DNA of 64,000 bases from CADEDH01 sp965262175 (GTDB taxonomy: Bacteria > Actinomycetota > Acidimicrobiia > Acidimicrobiales > SZUA-35): positions 2,852,001 to 2,916,000 of the forward strand of contig CBDHES010000002.1 in NCBI GenBank assembly GCA_965262175.1. The letters run 5' to 3'. Shown piece by piece: positions 31,270-40,263 of the stretch. The translations under genes and the position numbers were made by a program. Under the pieces are notes generated by a model. It had not been told where the DNA came from. It saw only the letters and a list, made by a program, of their open reading frames with translations, and did not search any database. Position 1 is the first letter of the stretch, and every line of letters begins with the position of its first letter.

Positions 31270-32397
31270 ATGAGCGACGACGTAGTAGACGCCCGGGCCC
31301 TCCGATCGACGGTCACCGCCGAGGGTGAGGTGGTGCTGGGGATCGAGCCGGTCGAGGTCGGCCCACCGGGGCCCGACGAGGTGGTGATCCGGGTGGAGGC
31401 GACCCCGATCAACCCCTCGGACCTCGGCATGCTCCTGGCCGGCGCCGATCCCGCCACCGCCACCGCCACCGGCGACGGGGTGACGATGCGGCTCGGGGAC
31501 GGGGCGTTGGCCGCCGCGCAGGGCCGGGTCGGTCGGTCGATGCCGGTCGGCAATGAGGGGGCCGGCGTGGTCGTGGCCGCCGGTGACGGCTCGGCGGCCC
31601 AGGCGCTGGCCGGCCGTACGGTGGCGGCGCTGGCGGGCGGGATGTACGCCACCCACCGCCGGGTTCCGGCCGAACAGTGCCTCCTCCTCCACGAAGGAAC
31701 CGACCCCCGCGACGGCGCGTCGTGCTTCGTCAACCCCCTCACCGCCCTCGGGATGACCGACACGATGCGGCGGGAGGGCCATCCGGCGCTGGTCCACACC
31801 GCAGCGGCGTCGAACCTGGGCCAGATGCTCAACCGGATCTGCCTCGCCGACGGGATCGACCTGGTCAACATCGTCCGCCGACCAGCCCAAGCCGACCTCC
31901 TCCGGTCCCAGGGCGCCCGCCACGTGGTCGACTCCTCGGCGCCGTCGTTCACCGCCGACCTGACCGAGGCGTTGTCGGTGACCGGGGCGACGATCGCCTT
32001 CGACGCCACCGGCGGGGGCGAGCTGGCGTCGTCGATCCTCGAGTGCATGGAGGCGGCCCTGAGCGCGGCCGGGGGTGACTTCAACCGGTATGGCTCGTCG
32101 ACCCACAAGCAGGTCTACATCTACGGTGGCCTCGACCGGTCGCCCACCGTCCTCCACCGCCGATACGGCATGGCGTGGTCGATCGGCGGGTGGCTCCTGC
32201 TGCCATTCCTGGCCGCGGTCGGCCCCGAGCGGGCAGCCGAGCTCCGCCAGCGGGTGGCCGACGAGCTGACGACCACCTTCGCCAGCTCGTACGCCATGGA
32301 GGTCGACCTCGACCAGATGCTGGAGATCGACACGCTGGGCCGCTACGCCCGCATGGCCACCGGGGAGAAGGCACTCGTCGTCCCCCACCGCCGATGA
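31270..32397 (+). CDS. Zinc-free MDR oxidoreductase
   Basis: 375 residues. The N-terminal GroES-like domain has VVIRVEATPINPSDLGMLLA and the cofactor domain has FVNPLTALGMTDTMRREGHP, LVHTAAASNLGQMLNRICLA and the later IAFDATGGGELAS. This is the pattern of quinone-reductase-like dehydrogenases that lack structural zinc. Several C-terminal residues (STHKQVYIYGGLD) match a subgroup with an extended loop. The stop overlaps the start of the dehydratase gene by ATGA, so both act in one transcript, perhaps one pathway. Confidence 0.85.
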   Translation: MSDDVVDARALRSTVTAEGEVVLGIEPVEVGPPGPDEVVIRVEATPINPSDLGMLLAGADPATATATGDGVTMRLGDGALAAAQGRVGRSMPVGNEGAGVVVAAGDGSAAQALAGRTVAALAGGMYATHRRVPAEQCLLLHEGTDPRDGASCFVNPLTALGMTDTMRREGHPALVHTAAASNLGQMLNRICLADGIDLVNIVRRPAQADLLRSQGARHVVDSSAPSFTADLTEALSVTGATIAFDATGGGELASSILECMEAALSAAGGDFNRYGSSTHKQVYIYGGLDRSPTVLHRRYGMAWSIGGWLLLPFLAAVGPERAAELRQRVADELTTTFASSYAMEVDLDQMLEIDTLGRYARMATGEKALVVPHRR

Positions 32398-34160
32398 CGA
32401 CGACCGACGACACCACGCCCGGTGCCCGGGGCCGAGACGCCGGACGTGACCAGACCCGCTACTGGCGGACGAGCCGGGTCGAGCTCCGAGCGGCCGGCTT
32501 CGACCCCGACCGGGTCAGGGAGCTCGACCTCGTCGTGACCGTGGCCAGCCCCTTCACCAACGCCCACCGGTGCAACAACCGGGTCGGACGGCTGACCGAC
32601 CTGGTGCTGGAGGCGGTGGCCGATGCCGGTGGCCAGGGGCTGGTCGTCGGCACCCCGGCCGTGTCGGACGCCTTGACCCAGGGAACGCCGAACGCCGGCT
32701 ACAGCCTCGTCTCCCGGGACCTGATCGCCGATTGCATCGAGGTCGGCCACCGGGCCCACCACGGCAACGCCCTGATCGTCATCTCCGGATGCGACAAGGT
32801 GGGGGCGGCGGCCCTGATGCCGCTGGCCCGCACCAACGACGTCGGCCTCGTCGTCTACCCCGGCACCAGCTCACCGGGGTCGGTCGAGGTCGAACCGTGG
32901 GCCGCCAAGGGGGAGAACCTGACGATCCTCGACTACGCCGAAGCCCGGGCCGCAGCCGAGGCGGGGCGGATCACCGAGGATCAGCTCGGTGAGATCGAGC
33001 GCTCGATCATGCCCGGGAGCGGGACCTGCGGCGCCATGTTCACCGCCAACACGATGAGCGTGATGGCCGAGGCCATGGGGATGATGCTCCCCCGGGGGGC
33101 CTCCCACCCGGCCGACCACGACGCGGCGAGCGACGTCCACGATGACGTGGCGGCCCAGGTGAGGGCGTCGGTCGGGGCGTTGACGACCCTCGTCGACCGA
33201 GACCTCCGACCCCGGGACATCATGACGAGGGCGGCCTTCGAGAACGCCATCACCACCGTCTACGCCCTCGGCGGGTCGACCAACCTGTACCTCCACCTCC
33301 TGGCCGTCGCCCGGGAGGCCGGGGTGGCGCTGACCATCGACGACATCGACGCGATCGGAGGACGGGTTCCCCTCATCGGCAACCTCCAGCCCCACGGCCC
33401 CTACGCCATGGTCGCCCTCCACCGGGTCGGCGGGGTGCCGGTCGTGATGCGGGAGCTGCTCGACGCCGGCCTGCTCGACGGCGACGCGCTCACGGTGACC
33501 GGCCGGACCGTGGCCGAGAACCTGGCGTCGGCCCCGACGCTGGCCGATGTGGCCGAGCTGGCCGAGGCCGACGTCGTGCGCCCGGTGACCGTGCCGCTGG
33601 CCGAGGCGGGCAACCACATCTCGGTGCTGCGAGGGAACCTGGCACCGGAGAGCTGCGTGCTGAAGCTCAGCGGCAAGACCCTCGAACAGGGCGTGTTCCG
33701 GGGTCGGGCTCGGGTCTTCGAGTCCGAGGCCGGGGCGATGGCCGCCATCCGAGCCGACCGGATCGTCGCCGGCGACGTGATCGTGGTGCGCAACGTCGGG
33801 CCGGTGGGCGGCCCCGGTATGCCGGAGATGGTGATGCTGACCGTCCAGCTCCAGGGCCGCGGCCTCGGGGCCGACGTCGCCCTCATCACCGACGGCCGAT
33901 TCTCGGGGGTGTCCCATGGGATCCTGATCGGCCACATCTCACCCGAGGCGGCGGTCGGCGGGCCGTTGGCCGCGGTCCGCGAGGGCGATGGGATCGTGAT
34001 CGACCCGGCCGCCCGGACCCTGACCCTGACGGTGGACGACGGCGAGATCGCCGACCGCATGGCCGGCTGGTCGCCGCCGCCCTCGTCCGTCGCCCCGGGC
34101 AGTGTGCGGGACAAGTACGCCCGCCTGGTGTCGTCGGCCCACTACGGCTGCGTGCAGTAG
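32394..34160 (+). CDS. IlvD/Edd-family dehydratase
   Basis: 588 residues from ATG 32394 (ATGA overlap with the upstream gene). The family Fe-S ligands are seen in SGCDKVGAAALM and GSGTCGAMFTANTMS. The PCN-type third Cys of [2Fe-2S] members is absent at its usual place (SPFTNAH), though a Cys follows three residues later. Other family marks are YALGGSTNLYLHLLA, NLAPESCVLK, GPVGGPGMPEM and DGRFSGVSHG. Members dehydrate dihydroxyacids in branched-chain amino acid synthesis or sugar acids. The context with an oxidoreductase favours sugar-acid-like or secondary metabolism over isoleucine-valine synthesis. Confidence 0.9.
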   Translation: MTTTDDTTPGARGRDAGRDQTRYWRTSRVELRAAGFDPDRVRELDLVVTVASPFTNAHRCNNRVGRLTDLVLEAVADAGGQGLVVGTPAVSDALTQGTPNAGYSLVSRDLIADCIEVGHRAHHGNALIVISGCDKVGAAALMPLARTNDVGLVVYPGTSSPGSVEVEPWAAKGENLTILDYAEARAAAEAGRITEDQLGEIERSIMPGSGTCGAMFTANTMSVMAEAMGMMLPRGASHPADHDAASDVHDDVAAQVRASVGALTTLVDRDLRPRDIMTRAAFENAITTVYALGGSTNLYLHLLAVAREAGVALTIDDIDAIGGRVPLIGNLQPHGPYAMVALHRVGGVPVVMRELLDAGLLDGDALTVTGRTVAENLASAPTLADVAELAEADVVRPVTVPLAEAGNHISVLRGNLAPESCVLKLSGKTLEQGVFRGRARVFESEAGAMAAIRADRIVAGDVIVVRNVGPVGGPGMPEMVMLTVQLQGRGLGADVALITDGRFSGVSHGILIGHISPEAAVGGPLAAVREGDGIVIDPAARTLTLTVDDGEIADRMAGWSPPPSSVAPGSVRDKYARLVSSAHYGCVQ

Positions 34161-34170
34161 CCGCCGTGCT

Positions 34171-34200
34171 GTCGGGTCGGCGCCGGGGCTCCGACCCGAC
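34171..34200. terminator. Bidirectional stem-loop terminator
   Basis: GTCGGGTCG (34171-34179) pairs perfectly with CGACCCGAC (34192-34200) around a 12-base loop, between the convergent dehydratase and VOC genes. Confidence 0.7.
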
Positions 34201-34208
34201 CGGGCGCC

Positions 34209-34613
34209 CTACACCGGACCGATGGCGTGGGTGGAGTGGATGACCAGGGTGTTGCCCTCGGGGTCGGCGGCGCTGAACGTGTCGTGGGGGTTACCCCGGC
34301 GGATCGGCGTCGCCTCGGCACCGGCAGCGGTGAGCAGCTGGTGGGTGGCGTCGATGTCGTCGACGATGAGATCGAGGGTCGCCTGGCCCGGCGCCCCCCG
34401 CTGGAGGATGAGATGGGTCCCGCCCCGCAGCTCGACGATGGACATCCGGCCGAGATCGACGACCGGCCGCATCCCGATCCTGGTGTAGAACCCGGTCAGG
34501 GCGGTGACGTCGGCCGCCGAGATGGCGACATGGCCGATGGCGAAGCGAGGGACCGAGCGACCGGCTTCGTCGGTCACGTCGGTGAGGGGGAGGGTGGTGG
34601 CTTGGGTCGACAT
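34209..34613 (-). CDS. VOC-family protein
   Basis: 134 residues. A 25-residue leader is followed by the VOC module IGHVAISAADVTALTGFYTR and a second module with DLIVDDIDATHQLLTAAGAE and FSAADPEGNTLVIHSTHAIG. The His of IGHVAI and the pattern near HDTFSAADPEGN fit metal-binding members, but the substrate is open. Upstream, an exact palindrome at 34646-34661 suggests regulation. Confidence 0.85.
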   Translation of the reverse strand: MSTQATTLPLTDVTDEAGRSVPRFAIGHVAISAADVTALTGFYTRIGMRPVVDLGRMSIVELRGGTHLILQRGAPGQATLDLIVDDIDATHQLLTAAGAEATPIRRGNPHDTFSAADPEGNTLVIHSTHAIGPV

Positions 34614-34645
34614 GCTGACTTCCTCATGGGTGGTTTCTTCCGATA

Positions 34646-34661
34646 GTTAGGAGTACCTAAC
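34646..34661. promoter_or_regulatory. Palindrome upstream of VOC gene
   Basis: GTTAGG-AGTA-CCTAAC is a perfect 6-4-6 palindrome 33 bp upstream of the VOC start. It resembles the half-sites at 2604-2639 (TTAGGT), perhaps bound by a related regulator. Confidence 0.5.
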
Positions 34662-34673
34662 ACGGGGGAGTGT

Positions 34674-35216
34674 TCACCCATTCCCGATCCGTGATGCTGT
34701 GGCCGTCGGGGCGATCCAGTCCATGAGGAGGGCGTCGGCCCACGAGCCGTCGGATTGGCGCTCATAGGCCCGAAGGACGCCGACCGGCTCGAAGCCGACC
34801 GCGGCGTAGCACCGGATGGCCGGCTCGTTGTCGGCCGCCGGGTCGATCGTCAATCGGTGATGGCCTCGGTCGTCGACGAGGTGGGCCATCAGGGTCCGGA
34901 TCGCGTCGGAGGCGTGGCCCCGGCCATGGACGGCCGGATCGAGGTAGATGTCGAGCGAGGCGTGCCGATAGTCGGGTTCCTCCTCCTCGGCGAACTGGAT
35001 CAGCCCCACCACCGCTCCCGACTCGATCGACTCGATGGTGAGCTGGTGGGTCTCGTCGTCGGCCAGGTCCTGGTCGAACTCGGCGTCGAGGTCATCGCCC
35101 CGCCACCGCCGGCTGACCTCCGGCGTGGCCCGAATCCGATTGAGCGACGTCCGATCTTCCTCGATCGTCGTCCGGAGCCGGACCGTGCGGCCGACGAGTT
35201 CGATGCGAGCAATCAT
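34674..35216 (-). CDS. GNAT N-acetyltransferase, AAC(6')-like subgroup
   Basis: 180 residues from ATG 35214-35216. The first strand MIARIELVGRTVRLRTTIEE, then VGLIQFAEEEEPDYRHASLD, IYLDPAVHGRGHASDAIRTL (acetyl-CoA loop, with GRGHAS in the Q/RxxGxG/A position) and IRCYAAVGFEPVGVLRAYER match GNAT proteins near aminoglycoside 6'-N-acetyltransferases. Drug resistance cannot be claimed from this; many relatives act on other amines. Confidence 0.85.
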   Translation of the reverse strand: MIARIELVGRTVRLRTTIEEDRTSLNRIRATPEVSRRWRGDDLDAEFDQDLADDETHQLTIESIESGAVVGLIQFAEEEEPDYRHASLDIYLDPAVHGRGHASDAIRTLMAHLVDDRGHHRLTIDPAADNEPAIRCYAAVGFEPVGVLRAYERQSDGSWADALLMDWIAPTATASRIGNG

Positions 35217-35287
35217 GGCTGACAGTGTCGCCCACGTGCCCTCCACCGGTCACCGGAGTTTGGGCCGGCATCCTCCCGGGCCTCGCC

Positions 35288-36922
35288 TCAGGTGAGCACC
35301 TCGACGAGCCGGAGCGACGGGGCCGATGCCGGTTCGGCCAGGGCCCGCATCGCAAGGTCATAGGTGCCGATGGACAGGACGTCACCGCTGTCGTCGATCA
35401 TCAGGAACCGGTCGAGCTGGGCCAGGAACGCCCGATCGTGGCTGACGGCGATCACCGTGCCCTCGAACCCGTCGAGGGCACCCTCCAACGCCTCCGACGA
35501 CTCGATGTCGAGGTTGTCGGTCGGCTCGTCGAGGAGGAGGACATTGTGGCCGTCGAGCTCGAGGCAGAGGATCTCCAACCGGGCCTTCTGACCGCCGGAC
35601 AGGGTCTCGAACGGCTGCCGGGCCTGGGGCGCGATCCGGTAGCGGGCCAGCGCCTTCATCGCCTGCTCGGCGTTGACCCGATCCTCGGCGACGATGTCGA
35701 CGCAGTCCCGACCGGCGAACTCCGGACGGTCGTTGACCTGAGTGAACATGCCGACCGAGGTACGCGGTCCGAACCTGATCCGCCCCTCGCCCGGTTCGAT
35801 GACTCCGGCCAGGGCCGACAACAGGTGCGTCTTGCCGGTGCCGTTCGGCCCGATGAGGCCGACCCGCTCACCGAAGTAGACCTCGTGGGTGAACGGGAAG
35901 AACAGGTCACCGACCGACACATCCTCCAGCCGGACCACCCGCCGTGCCGAGTCGCCGCCACGGAGTCGGACCTGGATGTGGTGATCGGGTACCGGCGGTG
36001 GCGGGGGTCCGGCCTTCACGAACCGCTCCCACCGCGTTTCGGCGGCGTTGGCCTTGGTGGCGTTCTTGTAGTTGACCGCCGCCCGCTGCTTCATGATCTT
36101 CATGTGGCGGAACAGTCGGCGCTCCTCCTCCTGCCACCGGGCCAGGTCGTCGCCCAGCTTCTCCTGGCGGGCGGCCCGGGCCTCGGGGTAGGTGGCGTAG
36201 GAGCCACCGTGGACCCACGCCCCGGCTCCCTCGATGCACACCACCTTGCCCACCGCCGACGACAGCAGGGTCCGGTCGTGGCTGACGAGGAGGATCGTGG
36301 AGGAACAGCCCCGGAGCTGTTCCTCCAGCCACCCTCGGGTCGGCACGTCCAGGTAGTTGTCGGGCTCGTCGAGGAGCAGCACGTCGGCGCCGCTGGTCAG
36401 CAACACGTCGAGGAGCAGGCGCTTGCGCTCACCCCCGCTGAGCTCGCCGACCGCCCGGGTCGCCAGGTCGTCGACCGGGGTCTTGACGCTCCGCTGGACC
36501 GCCGCCTCCCACCGGCCCTCCAACTCGTAGCCGCCGAGATCGCCCCAGGTGGCGAGCCGCTCGGCGTAGTCGATCCCGTCGGCCGTTCCCTCGGCCATCG
36601 CCCGTTCGGCCGCCACCAGGGCCCGGCCCGCCTCACGCAACGCCGGTGGCGCCACCTCGATGAGCAGCTCCCGCAACGAGCGGGTCGGGTCGGTCATGCC
36701 GGCGTCCTGGGCCATGTACAGGGCGGTTCCCCCGACCGACACCGAGCCCTCGTCGGCCGTCAACTCGCCGGCCAGGATCCGCAGGATCGTGCTCTTCCCG
36801 ACCCCGTTGGCCCCCACCAACGCTGCGTGCTCGCCGGGGGCGACGCCGAACGACACGTCGAAGAAGAGCGAGTCCGCACCCGGCGGGGCGTAGTCGAGGT
36901 CGGCGACCGTGATGTGACCCAC
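35288..36922 (-). CDS. ABC-F family ATPase
   Basis: 544 residues with two ATPase domains on one chain and no membrane helices. Domain 1: Walker A GANGVGKST near 37, signature LSGGERKRLLLD near 160, Walker B VLLLDEPDNYLD. Domain 2: Walker A GPNGTGKTH near 345, signature LSGGQKARLEI near 430, Walker B VLLLDEPTDNLD. A charged linker (residues ~240-290, RWQEEERRLFRHMKIMKQRA) joins them, as in ribosome-acting ABC-F factors. Roles include translation control and antibiotic protection of the ribosome. Confidence 0.93.
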   Translation of the reverse strand: MGHITVADLDYAPPGADSLFFDVSFGVAPGEHAALVGANGVGKSTILRILAGELTADEGSVSVGGTALYMAQDAGMTDPTRSLRELLIEVAPPALREAGRALVAAERAMAEGTADGIDYAERLATWGDLGGYELEGRWEAAVQRSVKTPVDDLATRAVGELSGGERKRLLLDVLLTSGADVLLLDEPDNYLDVPTRGWLEEQLRGCSSTILLVSHDRTLLSSAVGKVVCIEGAGAWVHGGSYATYPEARAARQEKLGDDLARWQEEERRLFRHMKIMKQRAAVNYKNATKANAAETRWERFVKAGPPPPPVPDHHIQVRLRGGDSARRVVRLEDVSVGDLFFPFTHEVYFGERVGLIGPNGTGKTHLLSALAGVIEPGEGRIRFGPRTSVGMFTQVNDRPEFAGRDCVDIVAEDRVNAEQAMKALARYRIAPQARQPFETLSGGQKARLEILCLELDGHNVLLLDEPTDNLDIESSEALEGALDGFEGTVIAVSHDRAFLAQLDRFLMIDDSGDVLSIGTYDLAMRALAEPASAPSLRLVEVLT

Positions 36923-36974
36923 CGGCGCGACCCTAGCGGCGACCGCCGCTGCCCGACCGCCCGTTTCGGCTCGC

Positions 36975-37733
36975 TCAGAGGGCGGTCGTCATCCCGCCGT
37001 CGACCAACAGCGTCTGGCCGTTGACGTATGACGCCTCGTCGGAGGCGAGGAACACCGCCGCCGCGGCGATGTCGGCCGGCTCCCCCCACCGGCCGACCGG
37101 TGTCCGCTCGACCACCATCCGGTTGAACTCCGGATCGTTGACCAGCACCGTGTTCATCTCCGTGGCCACGTACCCCGGCCCGATGGCGTTGACCGTCACC
37201 CCCCGGGGGCCGAGCTCCACGGCCAGGGCCCGGGTCAGGCCGAGGATCCCACCCTTGCTGGTGACGTAGGCGGGGATCGTCGGCCGAGCCACCGTCGTGC
37301 CCATGATCGAGCCGGTGCTGATGATCCGACCCCAGCCGGCGGCCGTCATGTGCCGAGCGGCGGCCTGGGACATGGCGAACGGGGCGTCGAGGTTCACCCC
37401 CAGGACGTTGCGCCACTCGGCCCCATCGAAGGAGTCGAGCGGTGACCGGTGGTTGATCCCGGCGTTGTTGATCAGGATGTCGATGCGACCCTGCTCGGTG
37501 ACCGTGGTCTCCACCGCGGAGACGGCGGCGTCGAGGTCGGCGAGGTCGGCGGGCCGACCCGACGCCGAGCGACCCGACGCCTCCAGCTCGGCGACCCGCC
37601 GGCCGACGTCGTCGGCCGAGCGACCGTTGATCACCACGTGGGCCCCTTGGCCGGCCAACGCCTCGGCCATGGCCCAGCCGAGGCCGCGGGTGCTGCCGGT
37701 GATCAGTGCGACCTTGCCATCGAGGGAGAACAT
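36975..37733 (-). CDS. Classical short-chain dehydrogenase
   Basis: 252 residues from ATG 37731-37733 (an in-frame GTG at 37743-37745 would add four). Cofactor motif TGSTRGLG near residue 13, NNAGIN near 85, catalytic Ser in STGSIMG, and the YVTSK motif (Tyr and Lys present), then GPGYVATEMN and DGGMTTAL. The pattern is close to gluconate/deoxygluconate dehydrogenases and FabG-like reductases. Unlike the SDR protein at 5934-6734, it has all catalytic residues. Confidence 0.92.
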   Translation of the reverse strand: MFSLDGKVALITGSTRGLGWAMAEALAGQGAHVVINGRSADDVGRRVAELEASGRSASGRPADLADLDAAVSAVETTVTEQGRIDILINNAGINHRSPLDSFDGAEWRNVLGVNLDAPFAMSQAAARHMTAAGWGRIISTGSIMGTTVARPTIPAYVTSKGGILGLTRALAVELGPRGVTVNAIGPGYVATEMNTVLVNDPEFNRMVVERTPVGRWGEPADIAAAAVFLASDEASYVNGQTLLVDGGMTTAL

Positions 37734-37779
37734 ACGGCCGGTCACCCTACTGCGGGACCTGGACCGGGGCCATCGCCGC

Positions 37780-38025
37780 TCACGCCACCGGGCCGTGACG
37801 GCGGAACAACTCGGCGGCCGACGACACGGCCATCAGGCCACTGCCGACGAGGAACAACGTGACCCCGGCGACGTACCAGGCCGATCGGTAGAACGCCACG
37901 CAGCCGGCGACGAACAACAGGGCGGCGACCAGGTTCGTCACCCCCATCAGCCACTCGTTGCGATCGATGGCCCAGCACAAGCGGGCGAGGCGTCGTGGAC
38001 GGGGGGACAGCGTCGATCCAGCCAT
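37780..38025 (-). CDS. Small YrhK-like membrane protein
   Basis: 81 residues: a basic start, NEWLMGVTNLVAALLFVAG (helix 1), then WYVAGVTLFLVGSGLMAVSS (helix 2) and a charged tail ELFRRHG. The NxxxxxxNxxGAxLF/GTxxFLxGS layout is that of YrhK-domain proteins, of unknown function. It stands between the SDR gene and the large membrane gene, all on the minus strand. Confidence 0.6.
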   Translation of the reverse strand: MAGSTLSPRPRRLARLCWAIDRNEWLMGVTNLVAALLFVAGCVAFYRSAWYVAGVTLFLVGSGLMAVSSAAELFRRHGPVA

Positions 38026-38064
38026 GGCACGGAGCCTACGACCACCGCGGATCGGGATCTTCGA

Positions 38065-40263
38065 TCAGGCGTCGACGGCGATGACCCAGGCCCCGTCGCC
38101 CTCGTGAAGGACCTCGACCCCGGAGCGACCCCGAAGCCACACCCCGACCCGGTCGAGGGACCGGGTCGGGGCGCTGGTCACGTGCTCCAGCCAGGCCGAC
38201 TGGCTCGGAGTGATGACGATCACCCCCCGGTCGCCCCCGTTGTCCCGGATCCGCCCCCGCACCGACGCCAACCAGGCCTCGTCGAGGGACTCTGACGCCC
38301 CGGGGACGGGGAGCAGGTCGAAGGCGTTGCGATCTCTGAGACGGTGCCCGAAGGCCATGAAGTCGTTGGGCACCAGGTAGACGGTGCCCGGCGTCACCGC
38401 CTCATAGGCGACATCGGAAGCGGCGATGTCGGCCTCGGTCACCATCTCGTAGGACTCGTTGCCGAATCGGGCGATCAGGAACACCGGCAACATCAGAACC
38501 ACCAGCGCCGGCACGGCGACCGGGAGCGAGCGGGACGGCAGGGCGAGGATCGCCCGGGCCAGCAGGATCGCCGCCATCGGCAGGGTGAAGAGCAGGACCC
38601 GGATGATGATCTCCCCGCCGTAGCTCTGCAGGGCGGCCGCAGCGACCGGGATCCCGGCCAAGGGGGCCAGGGGGAGGGCCGGGCGGAGGTGGCGGAAGCG
38701 GTCGGTGGCGAAGGCCAGGCCGAGCACCAGGACCGAGAGGAAGGTCGCCAACCCGACCCGAGCCCGGATCATGATGACGAGCGCGTGCTGAGCGGAGGAT
38801 TCCGCCCCCCGCTCACTGGTGCTCGATGTGAAGTTCGATGCGAAGTTCCCGAACTGGGCCAGCAACTGCTCGAGCCGGGGCTGCCACCACGGCTGGGCGG
38901 CGACCAGGAACCAGACGACGTACCCGACGGCCGCAGTGACCATCAACCGCCAGACGACGGTCCGGCCATAGAGGGCCAACACCACCAGGGAGGCGAGCAC
39001 GAAGAACGGCGTCAACGGGTGGGACACCACCGCCGCCAAGACCAGGAGCAGGATCGCCATGGAGGACCCGGCCGATCCGGCCGTCGGTCGATCACCCCCC
39101 GCCGTGGCGAACCGGGAGAGGATCGGCGCCACCGAGCTCCACGCCCCCCGCAGCCGGAGCGGACCGCTCTCGATCACGACCAGCGCCGCCAGGTAGAACA
39201 GCACCCCGACGCCCTGGGGCGAGAAGTAGCCCTGACCGGTCCACGACAGAAAGACGAAGACGAGGGCCGAGATCGGGCCGATCAGGGGAATCGCCGGGTA
39301 GGCCCGTCGGGCCAGCGCCGCCACCAGGACCGACCACGTCCCGACCATCACCGTCGGCCACAGCCGCATCACGAGGTCGACCCATCCTTCGTCCATCATC
39401 GTCAACGACGGCACGAACGCCCCGAAGAACCCGGGCCAGGCGAACCGGGCGTCCAGCAGGATGTTGCCGGTGTCGAGGTCGTCGATGAGACGGATGAATC
39501 CGAGGTGGATGTAGACCTGGGCGAATCGGGCCCGTTCGTGGGCCAGAGCCGGCGCCGCGTGGAGCACCAGGAGCCACACGACCGGGATGGCCGCCGCCAG
39601 CCTCGGACGGCCATGCCCGCCAACCACCAGGGCCAACGCCGTGCCGCCGACGGCGACCGCGGCCCCCACCCAGTAGAGGACGGGGAGGGCCGAGACGATC
39701 CCCAGGCCGTCGACATCGAGATGGGAGGTGCGGCGTCCTCCGATGACCGCCAGCGTCACGGCGGTCACCAACACGCCGAGGACGACGAGGGCGGTCCGGT
39801 CGAGGGACACCGGCAGCCCCGGCGACGACTCCGGCTCGGTTCCGGCCCCGACGGACCACCCTCGGTTCCCGGTCTCCAGGAGCGCGCCGAGCACGAGGCC
39901 GTACGCCGTACTGGTCACCACGATCAGCGATCGTGTGGCCTCGCCGAACCAGATGAGGGCCTGGGCGGCGACGAACGACAACGCCAGCGAGAAGGCGACG
40001 GCCAGCACCAGGAGGACGGCCCGACTGCGAACCTCGGTCCGAAACGATCGTGCCATCGGCGCCCCGACGAGGACCCCGAGGTGACCCAGGGCCAGCAGGC
40101 CGACCGCCGTCCCCGGCGCGACGCGACCCCCGACCACCACGATCACCGCCGAGACGGCCACCGCCACGGTGAGACGGTCGACGCCGGACATCGCCGGTCG
40201 TGATCCGGTCGAAGGGGTCGTCGACCGGATCGATCCCCGCGACTCAGTGAGCGGCGGGAACAT
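38065..40263 (-). CDS. Large polytopic membrane protein, possible glycosyltransferase-C type
   Basis: 732 residues from ATG 40261-40263, overlapping the upstream gene by 20 bp. At least twelve hydrophobic helices fill the first 580 residues, followed by a soluble C-terminal domain of ~140 residues. The segment FIRLIDDLDTGNILLDARFA after helix 6-7, in an extracytoplasmic loop, resembles the acidic loop of GT-C type glycosyltransferases. No complete motif is visible, so the call is tentative. Together with the GNAT-like gene and the flippase across the divergent promoter it suggests cell-surface polysaccharide assembly. Confidence 0.65.
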   Translation of the reverse strand: MFPPLTESRGSIRSTTPSTGSRPAMSGVDRLTVAVAVSAVIVVVGGRVAPGTAVGLLALGHLGVLVGAPMARSFRTEVRSRAVLLVLAVAFSLALSFVAAQALIWFGEATRSLIVVTSTAYGLVLGALLETGNRGWSVGAGTEPESSPGLPVSLDRTALVVLGVLVTAVTLAVIGGRRTSHLDVDGLGIVSALPVLYWVGAAVAVGGTALALVVGGHGRPRLAAAIPVVWLLVLHAAPALAHERARFAQVYIHLGFIRLIDDLDTGNILLDARFAWPGFFGAFVPSLTMMDEGWVDLVMRLWPTVMVGTWSVLVAALARRAYPAIPLIGPISALVFVFLSWTGQGYFSPQGVGVLFYLAALVVIESGPLRLRGAWSSVAPILSRFATAGGDRPTAGSAGSSMAILLLVLAAVVSHPLTPFFVLASLVVLALYGRTVVWRLMVTAAVGYVVWFLVAAQPWWQPRLEQLLAQFGNFASNFTSSTSERGAESSAQHALVIMIRARVGLATFLSVLVLGLAFATDRFRHLRPALPLAPLAGIPVAAAALQSYGGEIIIRVLLFTLPMAAILLARAILALPSRSLPVAVPALVVLMLPVFLIARFGNESYEMVTEADIAASDVAYEAVTPGTVYLVPNDFMAFGHRLRDRNAFDLLPVPGASESLDEAWLASVRGRIRDNGGDRGVIVITPSQSAWLEHVTSAPTRSLDRVGVWLRGRSGVEVLHEGDGAWVIAVDA